NCBI RefSeq assembly: GCF_000148645.1
Contig: NC_014541.1
Coordinates: 2,007,139 to 2,071,138 of the forward strand
Source of the DNA: Ferrimonas balearica DSM 9799
GTDB taxonomy: Bacteria; Pseudomonadota; Gammaproteobacteria; Enterobacterales; Shewanellaceae
DNA: 64,000 bases
Direction: 5' to 3'
Each line of letters opens with the position of its first letter. Position 1 is the stretch's first letter. Positions 1-7,689 of the stretch are shown in pieces. A program made the position numbers and the translations under genes. The notes beneath the pieces are model-generated. The model was not told where the DNA came from. It made no database searches and saw nothing but the letters and a program-made list of their open reading frames with translations.

Positions 1-93
1 TTTTTAAAGGGGCTAAGAACCATTCTTTCTGAAAAGGACAATGTCTCCCTATATTACAGGGAAGGATACATTGGAGTAGAGTGGGTAGAATAA
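1..93 (+). CDS. C-terminal end of an unidentified protein (cut by window edge)
   Basis: The first reading frame is open from base 1 to a TAA at 91-93 and gives 30 residues ending in VSLYYREGYIGVEWVE. The mix of charged and aromatic residues looks like genuine protein. The gene begins left of the window, so neither its length nor its function can be told. It lies in the AT-rich segment with two other small orphan genes. By analogy it could be a small immunity-type or accessory protein, but that is only inference. Confidence 0.4.
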   Translation, partial: FLKGLRTILSEKDNVSLYYREGYIGVEWVE

Positions 94-394
94 TTAAACC
101 AATATTACAAAAGTTGCACAAGGGTTTGATTATATTATGGTACGTAGTGAAAGTTAATTGGGCGCACTCTTTGACGACCTTAATTACCCGTAGCTTGTCA
201 CGACCCTGTCTAGTTGTTTTTAGCTCGGCGACGGCGGATCGCCGGATGCTGAGTCGTATTGAAGCTTCCCTGCATGTCATGGCGTAAGGACGAAAATGTG
301 GGTGTCCGGTTATCAGTACATCCGGTTATCAGTACATCCGGTTATCAGTACAGTCGCAATAATTATGCTTTTATAAGTTAGCGTGGAGATGAAA
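94..394. other. AT-rich gap with no convincing gene
   Basis: This 300-base stretch separates the truncated gene from the next small gene. A 68-codon open frame at 81-287 has no ribosome binding site and overlaps the end of the upstream gene, so I do not call it. The only clear structure is the 16-bp tandem repeat near its right end. Confidence 0.5.
305..352 (+). repeat. Three perfect 16-bp tandem repeats
   Basis: The unit TCCGGTTATCAGTACA occurs three times without a mismatch at 305-320, 321-336 and 337-352. The array ends about 40 bases before the start of the next gene, so it lies in its probable promoter region. It may be a replication-slippage array or a set of binding sites. Confidence 0.9.
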
Positions 395-892
395 ATGGAT
401 CGCTTTAAGTTGATGAAGGAGTTAGGTGCAAGCCCAGAATCCTTCGGGTTCAAGGAAGATGTGCCTAAGGAAGATATTGATAGATTCTGCCTGATCAAGG
501 AGTTATGGAGCTCGATTGTAAGTAAGGATGACACTTCTTGGATTGATATATATATCAAAGGATCGCAAGTTTCTGGAGCAGCTAATTACATAAAAAGGTT
601 TGGCAGGCATCTATCCCATATGCGCTCTGTTGGAATGTCCGACTCTGACATAGCAGAGGTTATCAACATATCACAGTATATGGCACTATCTGAGGTTATT
701 GGTGTGATTGATATGGGAGTCGCTTCAAAAGCAAAATCAAAAGTTGGAAAAAGTAATGAAATATCTGATTTTGGATTGTTTTTCTGCGATGAAAAAGGCA
801 ATCCCTCTTGCTGGGTTGGTTACTTGCACGAATTCATGGAAGAGTCTGCACCAGATGGACAAAAGGAAGGTTATGTAGATCAGCTAACATAA
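395..892 (+). CDS. Small protein of unknown function, possibly immunity-like
   Basis: This is a 165-residue soluble protein with no signal peptide or membrane segment. I chose the ATG at 395 because GGAG lies six bases upstream; a GTG at 383 and an ATG at 389 are in frame but poorly placed. The N-terminus has two similar stretches (DRFKLMKELGAS and DRFCLIKELWSS), suggesting a short internal duplication. The middle contains a helical segment rich in Ser, Asp and Ile. Codon use is AT-rich, unlike the bulk of the window, which suggests horizontal acquisition. I do not recognise a family. Its size, acidity and company of other small orphan genes fit immunity proteins of polymorphic toxin loci, but no toxin gene is visible here. 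Confidence 0.6.
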   Translation: MDRFKLMKELGASPESFGFKEDVPKEDIDRFCLIKELWSSIVSKDDTSWIDIYIKGSQVSGAANYIKRFGRHLSHMRSVGMSDSDIAEVINISQYMALSEVIGVIDMGVASKAKSKVGKSNEISDFGLFFCDEKGNPSCWVGYLHEFMEESAPDGQKEGYVDQLT

Positions 893-964
893 TTGGAGTT
901 TTGCTGAATACTCAATTTGATTATTCTGGGTATAATCTATAGAAAGGATTGATAAAAGGTAGCT

Positions 965-1219
965 ATGAATTCAGTAGTTGATAGACCTATAAATGGGTAT
1001 TCGCTTTTGGGTCGAGGACCAGAGTGTACGGGACCGGGTGCGGGATGGACTAGAGATGATGCCATTTACCTTCGTTGCATAATGTGTGGTGATCTTATGC
1101 ATTCGATGATTAACGATGATTATGAATGCACATGTGGTGAAATGTTTTTTGACTCCGGCGCCTCTCGATTTGGTGCAATGAGTGGTGATGAAAATGTGCT
1201 GGTTTACCGGAAGTGCTGA
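965..1219 (+). CDS. Small cysteine-rich protein of unknown function
   Basis: This 84-residue protein has the pattern C-x2-C (RCIMCG) followed about 15 residues later by C-x-C (CTCG), which could bind zinc as a small ribbon. The ATG at 965 is preceded by the purine-rich AAAGGTAGCT, a usable but modest ribosome binding site. It follows the previous small gene by 72 bases in the same orientation and shares its AT-rich composition, so the two may be co-acquired or co-transcribed. I do not recognise the family. A small zinc-ribbon or immunity-type protein is possible. Confidence 0.5.
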   Translation: MNSVVDRPINGYSLLGRGPECTGPGAGWTRDDAIYLRCIMCGDLMHSMINDDYECTCGEMFFDSGASRFGAMSGDENVLVYRKC

Positions 1220-1326
1220 GTATAATAATCTTGCCAGAGATACGTGCCTCTCATTTATTCAATGGGCCGGCATTTCGATTAATGGTCGTTATTTCCTATC
1301 GAACTAAAGTGTGAGAGCGTTGCCAG

Positions 1327-1830
1327 TTACCTGCTTACTTTGGAGCATGCGCTCACCATTGCTTCAGCGATATCTGTCCCAGTGAGTGAAAAGCTAAACC
1401 TTCCCAGGTCCCCGGCGTCTATAACCATATCCTGATTATTAAGCGTAGCGGCCCATACGGCATCGGCTTCTTCGCCCAGCAAAAAATACAACCAACCGGA
1501 TTCCGACTCGGTCTGGCTGGTTGCCTGAAACCTCAATGCTCCGGTACCAATAAAGAGCTCTTGCGGCTTAACGGCTGAGTCACCCTCTACTATCTGAATT
1601 TGAATGATCCTGCCTCGAACCTGTTCCCCTCTAATCGAAACATTGGATTCTGGCCGCGTTAACGCAACCACCACAGAGATTTGGGTGTTTTCAATGGCCT
1701 GGGTGATTGGCAGCATTGAACGGGCGTAGCAGGTATTATCGCCATAGGAAACTTCCCATCGATTGTTTTCGAGATTCCCGGCGGAAGCGCCGAAAGCTGC
1801 AGCAATCAGAATGGGGCTAAATATCTTCAT
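1327..1830 (-). CDS. Predicted exported protein of unknown function
   Basis: From the ATG at 1830 the protein is 167 residues and opens with a clear signal peptide (MKIFSPILIAAAFGASAG), implying export to the periplasm or outside. An in-frame TTG at 1875 would add 15 residues before the signal peptide and is less likely. The mature part has two cysteines, one near each end (DNTCYARS and SACSK), which could pair in the periplasm. Its repeated short hydrophobic and polar alternations suggest beta structure. No family is recognised. It stands alone: the gene to its left points toward it and the next gene on the right points away. Confidence 0.6.
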   Translation of the reverse strand: MKIFSPILIAAAFGASAGNLENNRWEVSYGDNTCYARSMLPITQAIENTQISVVVALTRPESNVSIRGEQVRGRIIQIQIVEGDSAVKPQELFIGTGALRFQATSQTESESGWLYFLLGEEADAVWAATLNNQDMVIDAGDLGRFSFSLTGTDIAEAMVSACSKVSR

Positions 1831-2298
1831 CAGGATTTGTGGCACTTGCCAGTTTGGATTTACAGGTAGTACCAAAGCTATAAAAAATGTGGCTACTTGA
1901 GAAGATATACTCGGTCGTCGAACGGGATATCCATTTGATGCTTATCAAAGATACAGGGCAGGCGAATGGCGAGCGCTACCATTTTCCTGTTCAGCTCGCG
2001 AGCCACAGGCGCACGCTACGGCCGGTTTTGCGCCTTGAGTCGAAGCCGCGGCGTTAACCGTAGCGTGGGCCTGTGGCCCACGTAAACCCAGTGGATTCGG
2101 GCAGACTTAACGGGACACCCACCTTAGTCATTTTCAGGTGTTTAGCATCGCAAGGGCAGGTCGCTTCGCTCATCGGCCAAAGTCGTTTCCGGTTGGCGCC
2201 AAATTCTGAAGCAGACAATCGTCGGCAAGCACCTCTTGCGCAACTTTATGCGTACAATGATCGGTAGGCGCACAAATGCTCATGACACAGCGATTTAC
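1831..2298. other. Gap carrying an inverted pair of REP-like hairpins
   Basis: No supported gene lies here. A 56-codon frame at 1887-2057 runs through the first REP-like sequence and lacks a ribosome binding site. A 64-codon frame at 2073-2267 is also unconvincing. The left half is probably the upstream region of the exported-protein gene and the right half that of the metallopeptidase gene. Confidence 0.5.
2000..2082. repeat. Inverted pair of GTAG-type REP-like elements
   Basis: Two related elements face each other: one on the minus strand at 2000-2020 (CGTAGCGTGCGCCTGTGGCTC) and one on the plus strand at 2059-2082, beginning CGTAGCGTGGGC. Each starts with the tetranucleotide GTAG followed by a GC-rich imperfect hairpin. 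That is the known signature of REP elements mobilised by RAYT transposases (TnpA-REP). The inverted pairing resembles a BIME. No RAYT gene is present in this window. Confidence 0.65.
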
Positions 2299-2988
2299 AT
2301 GATCTGGATAATCATCTTACTCATCATCACATTAGGCGTCTTCTTGCCGGGGATGTGGGTCAAGCATGTGATGGAAAAGTACGGACAGCCGGCCGATCGT
2401 TACCGCAAGCAGGGTAGCGGTGGTGAACTCGCTCGCCATCTGCTCGACAGCCACGGCCTGGGAGACGTCCTGGTAGAGGAGACCGCTGTCGGTGATCATT
2501 ATGACCCGACAGCTAAGGCCGTGCGCCTGACGCCGACAAACTACTCCGGATACTCGTTGACGGCAGTGACGGTTGCCGCTCATGAGGTGGGGCATGCCAT
2601 TCAGGATTCACGCGGCGAATCGTTGTTCCTGGCGCGACAGAAACTGGTTAAGGCCGCAATGGCGGGTGAGCGTCTTGCCGGCATTATGCTCATGGCGACT
2701 CCGATTATCTTGCTCCTGACTCGCCTTCCGCAGGCTGGGGCATTAACGATAGTGATTGGCGTTGTTTCGATGGCACTGAGTACCCTGGTGCACCTGATTA
2801 CCCTTCCGGTTGAGTTTGATGCCAGCTATGGCAAGGCGCTGCCGCTTCTGGAGAAAGGCGAGTATCTGCACGACGGTGACCTGAAACATGCGGAGAAAAT
2901 CCTCAAGGCAGCGGCACTGACCTATGTCGCTGCTTCGCTGACCAGCTTGTTAAACCTGGGACGATGGGTCGCGGTACTTCGTCGTTAG
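2299..2988 (+). CDS. Membrane-bound neutral zinc metallopeptidase (YugP/Zn_peptidase_2 type)
   Basis: The product is 229 residues from the ATG at 2299, which places a strongly hydrophobic segment (MIWIIILLIITL) at the very N-terminus, as is usual in this family. The frame is open upstream to 2236, and an ATG at 2251 is also possible. The catalytic zinc motif is AAHEVGHAIQD (HExxH). It is preceded by the family hallmark DHYDP...VRLTP and followed by two or three further membrane segments in the C-terminal half. Family members are integral membrane proteases of unknown substrate. No ribosome binding site clearly decides the start. The gene stands alone and is followed by a strong hairpin terminator. 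Confidence 0.85.
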   Translation: MIWIIILLIITLGVFLPGMWVKHVMEKYGQPADRYRKQGSGGELARHLLDSHGLGDVLVEETAVGDHYDPTAKAVRLTPTNYSGYSLTAVTVAAHEVGHAIQDSRGESLFLARQKLVKAAMAGERLAGIMLMATPIILLLTRLPQAGALTIVIGVVSMALSTLVHLITLPVEFDASYGKALPLLEKGEYLHDGDLKHAEKILKAAALTYVAASLTSLLNLGRWVAVLRR

Positions 2989-3062
2989 AGTTTAAGCATT
3001 CAGAGTAATCGAAAGCTTAAATGACCCCTTGGGGCGCTTTCTGCCACATTCTCGGATTGTTC

Positions 3063-3085
3063 GTGCGCCACAGGCGCACGCTACG
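3063..3085 (-). repeat. REP-like hairpin with GTAG head
   Basis: On the minus strand this reads CGTAGCGTGCGCCTGTGGCG and ends CAC. GTAG is followed by the perfect stem GTGCGC / GCGCAC. It matches the elements at 2000-2082 and the hairpins near the tRNA-Ser genes. Confidence 0.6.
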
Positions 3086-3143
3086 TTTGGCTTCGCACGC
3101 TGAACCGAAACGGGCTTAACCAAGTGGAGCCAGGCACCCAATA

Positions 3144-3178
3144 AACAGCCCGAAGGATCGCTCCTTCGGGCTGTTTTG
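3144..3178. terminator. Strong bidirectional hairpin terminator
   Basis: A 14-bp perfect stem AACAGCCCGAAGGA / TCCTTCGGGCTGTT with a TCGC loop is followed by TT on the plus strand and by TTTATT on the minus strand. It lies between the converging metallopeptidase and thioredoxin-like genes and can serve both. Confidence 0.85.
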
Positions 3179-3291
3179 TCTCTCGTGCACAGCACACTCA
3201 TTTTTCAGGCAACGGTCCTACTAACAACAGGCCGTCACGGGACTTCTAAGCCAATTAGGCGAGCGTTAACCGACAGTCTGCGCTGACCGGT

Positions 3292-3765
3292 TTACCTGGC
3301 ATCGCCACCTGTGTTGGCACTGGCGGACTGCAGCCATTGGATGATATTGCCTGCACTCCTCACGGCGCGGTCTCGCTCCAGCAACTGCCCGGAAGGCGAG
3401 AACAGCAGAATTTCAGCGGAGTTGGCCCGATATCTGGAACGGAACTCCTCACCGGTTGGTGAGCCTACCCGAGCGATCAAAAAGAACGCCGTATCGCCAA
3501 TCTGGCGTCGGGCCTCATTCATCTGTTCTGTCTGGGCGTTGCTGACGGTGAAGTTGGGGTCGTAGACAAACACCACGGCCGGTTTTCCTGTGCCGATCTC
3601 TTCATGTGTCGTCTTAAACCCTTTCGGAATCGCGTTAAACACCATGACAGCTGCCAGTACCAGCGTGGCGAGAACGCCCAGCTTGACCCAAGGGCTGCGG
3701 CGCGCAGTTGGTTCGGTGTGATGCTGTTTGATAGTCGGGTCCTCGTATCTTGGTTTATGAGTCAT
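3292..3765 (-). CDS. Membrane-anchored thioredoxin-like protein of unknown function
   Basis: The protein has 157 residues. Residues 1-27 are polar and probably cytoplasmic, about 28-45 form a single membrane anchor (VLATLVLAAVMVFNAIP), and the rest is a periplasmic domain. That domain begins KPAVVFVYDPNF, like the first strand of thioredoxin folds, and continues with a helix and a strand ending in FFLIAR. The CxxC motif of a working thioredoxin is absent, so it is not expected to be a disulfide oxidoreductase. The C-terminal part (EILLFSPSGQLLERDRAVRS) fits the end of such a fold. The fold assignment is inference from the strand pattern. No operon partner is visible. Confidence 0.55.
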   Translation of the reverse strand: MTHKPRYEDPTIKQHHTEPTARRSPWVKLGVLATLVLAAVMVFNAIPKGFKTTHEEIGTGKPAVVFVYDPNFTVSNAQTEQMNEARRQIGDTAFFLIARVGSPTGEEFRSRYRANSAEILLFSPSGQLLERDRAVRSAGNIIQWLQSASANTGGDAR

Positions 3766-3959
3766 TGTTTAATATACCGAATCAGCGGCAGGTTGCCTTT
3801 AACCCAGCCTTAATCACGGTGATTCCAGCTTCAGGTTGAGTGAGCCGAGCTAATAGACCCCCTTACGCCGCCACCGGGGTGAGAGTTCAGTCCGCGGGCC
3901 TGTTGCCCACGGAAATCCGAAGACAGGGCCTATCCCCCACAACCAAAATGTTCTGCACC

Positions 3960-4766
3960 TTAATCCCAATCCGGCCCAAAATCCGGGTCAGCCAGTCGCA
4001 AGCCCCGGTCCAGTCCCTCAAATGCGGCCATCTGTTCCGCACTCAATACCACTTGTTGGGAATCCAGGTTGGCTTGCAGGTGGTCGGGGTTGGTGGAGGA
4101 GGGGATGGTGGCCATGCCCAGTTGGCGGATCCAGGCCAGAGTGGCCTGGGCAGGGGTGCAGCCTGCTTGCTCTGCGACGGCAACGATGACCGGTTCCTCC
4201 AGCACGCGCCCTACGGCCAGCGGCATGTAAGCGGTGACCAAAATGTCATTGGCCTCGCAGTGTTCCACCACGGTGCGATTTTGCAGGAAGGGGTGCACCT
4301 CAATCTGGTTGGTGTAGAGGCGACCGGGGCCGAGGATGTCGATGGCATCATCCAGCTGCTGGCAGGTGAAGTTGGAGACGCCGATATGGCGGGTCAGGCC
4401 GCGTTGCTGTGCCACATACAGTTGAGTCAGATAGCTTTCCATCGGCACGGTGCCATCCATCAGCGGCCAGTGGATCAGCAGCAGGTCTACGTAGTCGGTT
4501 TTCAGCTTGCTCAGGCTCTCCTCGACGCTGGCAAGAAAGTGGGCGTCATCCAGTTTGTCCAGCCACACCTTGGTGGTGATAAACACGTCGTCACGGGGCA
4601 GGCCGCTGTCCTGAATCGCCCGGCCTACTTCCGCTTCATTACCGTAGATCTGGGCGGTATCGATATGGCGATAGCCCTGCTTTAGGGCGGTCAATACCGA
4701 CTGGTAAGCGTCATCCTGTTTCAGGCGGAAGGTGCCTGCGCCGAGCAGGGGCATGGTGTGACTCAT
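3960..4766 (-). CDS. dkgB: Aldo/keto reductase, DkgB-like (2,5-diketo-D-gluconate reductase family)
   Basis: At 268 residues the protein matches the length of E. coli DkgB. It shows the aldo/keto reductase layout: GYRHIDTAQIYGNEAEVG carries the catalytic Asp and Tyr, FITTKVW contains the active-site Lys, and LLLIHWP carries the His. The C-terminal PSSTNPDHLQANLD is the NADPH-binding region. The family reduces keto sugars, methylglyoxal and other carbonyls using NADPH in the cytosol. GGGAG lies eight bases upstream of the ATG at 4766. An in-frame ATG 12 bases further in is an alternative start. The gene appears to be transcribed alone. Confidence 0.88.
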   Translation of the reverse strand: MSHTMPLLGAGTFRLKQDDAYQSVLTALKQGYRHIDTAQIYGNEAEVGRAIQDSGLPRDDVFITTKVWLDKLDDAHFLASVEESLSKLKTDYVDLLLIHWPLMDGTVPMESYLTQLYVAQQRGLTRHIGVSNFTCQQLDDAIDILGPGRLYTNQIEVHPFLQNRTVVEHCEANDILVTAYMPLAVGRVLEEPVIVAVAEQAGCTPAQATLAWIRQLGMATIPSSTNPDHLQANLDSQQVVLSAEQMAAFEGLDRGLRLADPDFGPDWD

Positions 4767-4926
4767 GATTCGGGCTCCCGGTTTGGATTGGATCGAGCCT
4801 CAGTGTTGCTGACCCGAATGACGAGGTAAAGGGGGATTTGGTCGCAACTGACGATAGGCCCGTATGCTTGAAAAGCACAGCAATGCCCCCATAGCTAGCA
4901 GTATCAGCGCAGCGCAAGGAGCGGGA

Positions 4927-5637
4927 ATGGCGAAGAGTAAACCGGACCAGAAGTTACAGCAGGGCCTGATGGCGGCCGGGGTATTCCTGGCGCTGCTCTG
5001 GGGCATCAAGGCGGTGGAGCTGATAAGCGGCGCGGATCTGTCGGTGCTGGGCGTGCAGCCACAGACCCTGAGTGGCCTCTGGGGCGTGCTGTTTGCGCCG
5101 CTGATCCACGGTTCTTTGTCCCACCTGGCGGCCAACAGCGTTGGTGTGTTGGTGTTGGGCGCAGCGCTGTTCTTTGGCTACCCTAACAGCCGCTGGCGGG
5201 TGCTGGGGCTGGTGTGGTTGGGCTCCGGCATCGGGGTGTGGCTGTTTGGCCGCCCCAGCCAGCACTTTGGCGCCAGTGGTGTCACCCATGGCCTGTTTTT
5301 CTTCCTGTTTCTGGTGAGCCTGCTGCGCCGGGACAAACGCTCCATTGCCCTGATGATGATCGCCTTCTTCCTGTTCGGCGGCATGATCTACTCCATCTTT
5401 CCCCGCGAACCCGGCATCTCCTACGAATCCCATCTGTCTGGGGCGATCGCGGGCGTTATCGCTGCGCTGTTGTGGTGGCGGATGGACCCTAAGCCTGCGG
5501 TAAAACGCTATGACTGGGAGGATGAAACGGAACAGGAGGCCAGCAACACTGAGGCAGCTGACAGCGATCTGATTGGTGATCTCTGGCAACAGGCGCCGCC
5601 GGGGGAGTCGGAGCAGAAGCCGCAAGGCCGGGAATGA
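4927..5637 (+). CDS. Rhomboid family intramembrane serine protease
   Basis: From the ATG at 4927, with AGGAG upstream, the protein is 236 residues. It has six or seven membrane segments in the first 190 residues and a charged, Glu-rich cytoplasmic tail. The rhomboid hallmarks are present: HGSLSHLAANS after the first loop, the catalytic serine in FGASGVTHG (GxSG), and the partner His in SYESHLSGAIAG. Rhomboids cut single-span membrane proteins within the lipid bilayer. The substrate cannot be told. The frame stays open upstream to 4864, but those residues lack a ribosome binding site. The PhoD gene follows 109 bases later in the same direction with no terminator between. Confidence 0.88.
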   Translation: MAKSKPDQKLQQGLMAAGVFLALLWGIKAVELISGADLSVLGVQPQTLSGLWGVLFAPLIHGSLSHLAANSVGVLVLGAALFFGYPNSRWRVLGLVWLGSGIGVWLFGRPSQHFGASGVTHGLFFFLFLVSLLRRDKRSIALMMIAFFLFGGMIYSIFPREPGISYESHLSGAIAGVIAALLWWRMDPKPAVKRYDWEDETEQEASNTEAADSDLIGDLWQQAPPGESEQKPQGRE

Positions 5638-5746
5638 CCCAGGTGGCATTTTCAGACAACGGGGCCTGACCCGAGGCGTCACTTGCCTGACACAAACTGT
5701 TGCCAGTATGTTGCCGAGAACGCGTGTGCAACCAAGGAATGCAACC

Positions 5747-7513
5747 ATGAAACAGGGATTTTCTCGCCGCCACTTTCTGAAAGCCTCGGCGCTGGGCACC
5801 GGCAGTGCGGTGCTTTCAATGGGCCTTGCTGGCTGCAGCGATGACAATGACGATGAGGTGGCTCAGGCCAGCGTCAGCTTTTTGCACGGTGTCGCCAGTG
5901 GCGATCCCACCACCAATGCGCTGATCCTCTGGACCCGCGTGACCCCGGAGCAGGATGGCGAGATCACTGTCAGTTGGGAGGTGGCCAGCGACGCCGACTT
6001 TACCCAGCTGGTGACCACCGGCAGTACCACTACCAGCGTCGAACGCGACTACACCGTTAAGGTGGACGCGGTCGGGCTGGAGTCCGGCCAGTCCTACTTC
6101 TACCGCTTCAGCAGTGGCGAAGCCGTCAGCCCGGTAGGGCACGGCAAAACCCTGCCGGTGGGCGCGGTGGAATCCGTCCGTCTGGCGGTGGTGAGCTGTG
6201 CCAACTACCCGGCGGGCCATTTTCATGCCTACCGAGGCGTGGCCGAGCAGGAGCTGGATGCGGTGGTGCACCTGGGGGATTACCTCTATGAGTACGGGCA
6301 GGGCGGTTACGCCAGCGAAGACGCTGAGGCGCTGGGGCGTCAGGTGGAACCGGCCAACGAGTTGCTCTCCCTGACCGATTACCGCACCCGTTACGCCCAG
6401 TACCGCACCGACGCCAATCTGCAGGCGGCCCACGCGGCCCACGCCTTTATCGCAGTGTGGGATGACCATGAGATCGCCAATGACGCCTGGCGTGACGGGG
6501 CGGAGAACCACAACGACGGTGAGGGCGAGTACGACGCCCGCCAGTTGATGGCGTTGCAGGCCTACTTCGAGTGGCTGCCGATCCGCCCGCCGGCCAACAT
6601 GGACACCAGTGACATCATCTATCGCAGCTTCAACTTTGGCGAACTGGTGGGTCTGCACATGCTCGACACCCGGGTGATTGGCCGTGACCAGCAGTTGGAC
6701 TACGCCAACTACATCGACGCCACTACCGGCGTGTTCGACGCGGCGGCGTTTACTGCCGACGTCAGCGACAGCAACCGTACCCTGCTGGGGGATGAGCAAC
6801 TGTCCTGGCTGCAGGGCACGCTGCTTAGCCACAGCGCCACCTGGCAAGTGTTGGGCCAGCAGGTGCTGATGGGGCAGATGGTACTGCCGGCGGCCATCGC
6901 CACCCAGCAGATGAGCATTCAGGAGTTTGCTGATCTGGCCTACATCGCCCAGCTGGCGCAACGTGCGCAGGCGGGGGATACCCTGACTCAGGAGGAGCAG
7001 GCCTATCTGCTGGCCAACGCCAGCCGCCTCACGCCGGAGGTGATCGCCACTCTGCAACTGCCCAGCATCCCCTATAACCTCGATGCCTGGGATGGCTATG
7101 CCTATGAGCGGGAAGTGGTACTGGGCACGGCACTGGCGGCCAACGCCAATCTGGTGGTGCTGGCAGGGGATACCCATAACGCCTGGGCCAACAACCTGAG
7201 CACCCTGCAGGGGGAAGCGGTTGGAGTGGAGTTTGCCACTGCGTCGGTCAGTTCACCCGGGCTGGAGGAATACCTCGGCATTGCGCCGGAGGATGTTCTG
7301 TCCACCGAAGCGGGCATCGTTTCGCTGGTGTCCGGACTGGCGTACCTGAATGCGGCGGACCGGGGCTTTATGACCGTTACCTTCACCGCCGACAAAGCCG
7401 AGGCGGAGTGGCAGTTCGTCAGTGACATCAAGTCTGAGCAGTACGCGCTGGATGAGAGTCGCCGTCAGCGTCTGTCGGTCAGTGCCGGCAGTAAGGTGCT
7501 CGACCTCAGCTGA
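5747..7513 (+). CDS. phoD: PhoD-family alkaline phosphatase, Tat-exported lipoprotein
   Basis: The ATG at 5747 gives 588 residues beginning with a twin-arginine signal (SRRHFLKASA) that ends in a lipobox (LAGC), so a folded metalloenzyme is exported by Tat and probably lipid-anchored. An Fn3-like N-terminal domain (about 40-130) precedes the phosphatase core. Core metal-binding motifs include AVVHLGDYLYEYG, WDDHEIAND and VVLAGDTHNAW. PhoD enzymes are phosphodiesterases/monoesterases using iron and calcium in Bacillus, and free phosphate for uptake. The open frame extends upstream to 5573, but that part is arginine-rich and unlike a signal peptide. A perfect hairpin terminator follows 27 bases after the stop. 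Confidence 0.9.
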   Translation: MKQGFSRRHFLKASALGTGSAVLSMGLAGCSDDNDDEVAQASVSFLHGVASGDPTTNALILWTRVTPEQDGEITVSWEVASDADFTQLVTTGSTTTSVERDYTVKVDAVGLESGQSYFYRFSSGEAVSPVGHGKTLPVGAVESVRLAVVSCANYPAGHFHAYRGVAEQELDAVVHLGDYLYEYGQGGYASEDAEALGRQVEPANELLSLTDYRTRYAQYRTDANLQAAHAAHAFIAVWDDHEIANDAWRDGAENHNDGEGEYDARQLMALQAYFEWLPIRPPANMDTSDIIYRSFNFGELVGLHMLDTRVIGRDQQLDYANYIDATTGVFDAAAFTADVSDSNRTLLGDEQLSWLQGTLLSHSATWQVLGQQVLMGQMVLPAAIATQQMSIQEFADLAYIAQLAQRAQAGDTLTQEEQAYLLANASRLTPEVIATLQLPSIPYNLDAWDGYAYEREVVLGTALAANANLVVLAGDTHNAWANNLSTLQGEAVGVEFATASVSSPGLEEYLGIAPEDVLSTEAGIVSLVSGLAYLNAADRGFMTVTFTADKAEAEWQFVSDIKSEQYALDESRRQRLSVSAGSKVLDLS

Positions 7514-7539
7514 ATTCAGGCTGATGAACGGACATAAAA

Positions 7540-7565
7540 AACCCGGGCCAGGCCCGGGTTGTTCC
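7540..7565 (+). terminator. Rho-independent terminator after phoD
   Basis: AACCCGGGCC and GGCCCGGGTT form a 10-bp stem around a single A. The trailing run is weak (GTTCC then GTTTTT). It lies between the converging phoD and SulP genes. Confidence 0.75.
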
Positions 7566-7689
7566 GTTTTTGCAGGGAACGGAAGCACACGTTCGATTAG
7601 GGGAGGAACGTTTGCGTGACAAAGACAATACGCCGATTCACATTCACTCGACAGCGACTCGATCACATTTCCTTACATTTAACCGTGGC

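Noticed and set aside
81..287. 68-codon frame at the left edge
   Set aside because: It overlaps the end of the truncated upstream gene, lacks a ribosome binding site and has no recognisable features.
2073..2267. 64-codon frame before the metallopeptidase gene
   Set aside because: It starts inside a REP-like hairpin, has no ribosome binding site and overlaps the upstream part of the next frame.
5685..5715. Pho box upstream of phoD
   Set aside because: CTGACACAAACTGTTGC vaguely resembles the two 7-bp halves, but the spacer is wrong and the second half matches poorly. The region before phoA (25300-25325) also fails, with a repeat period of 13 rather than 11 bases.
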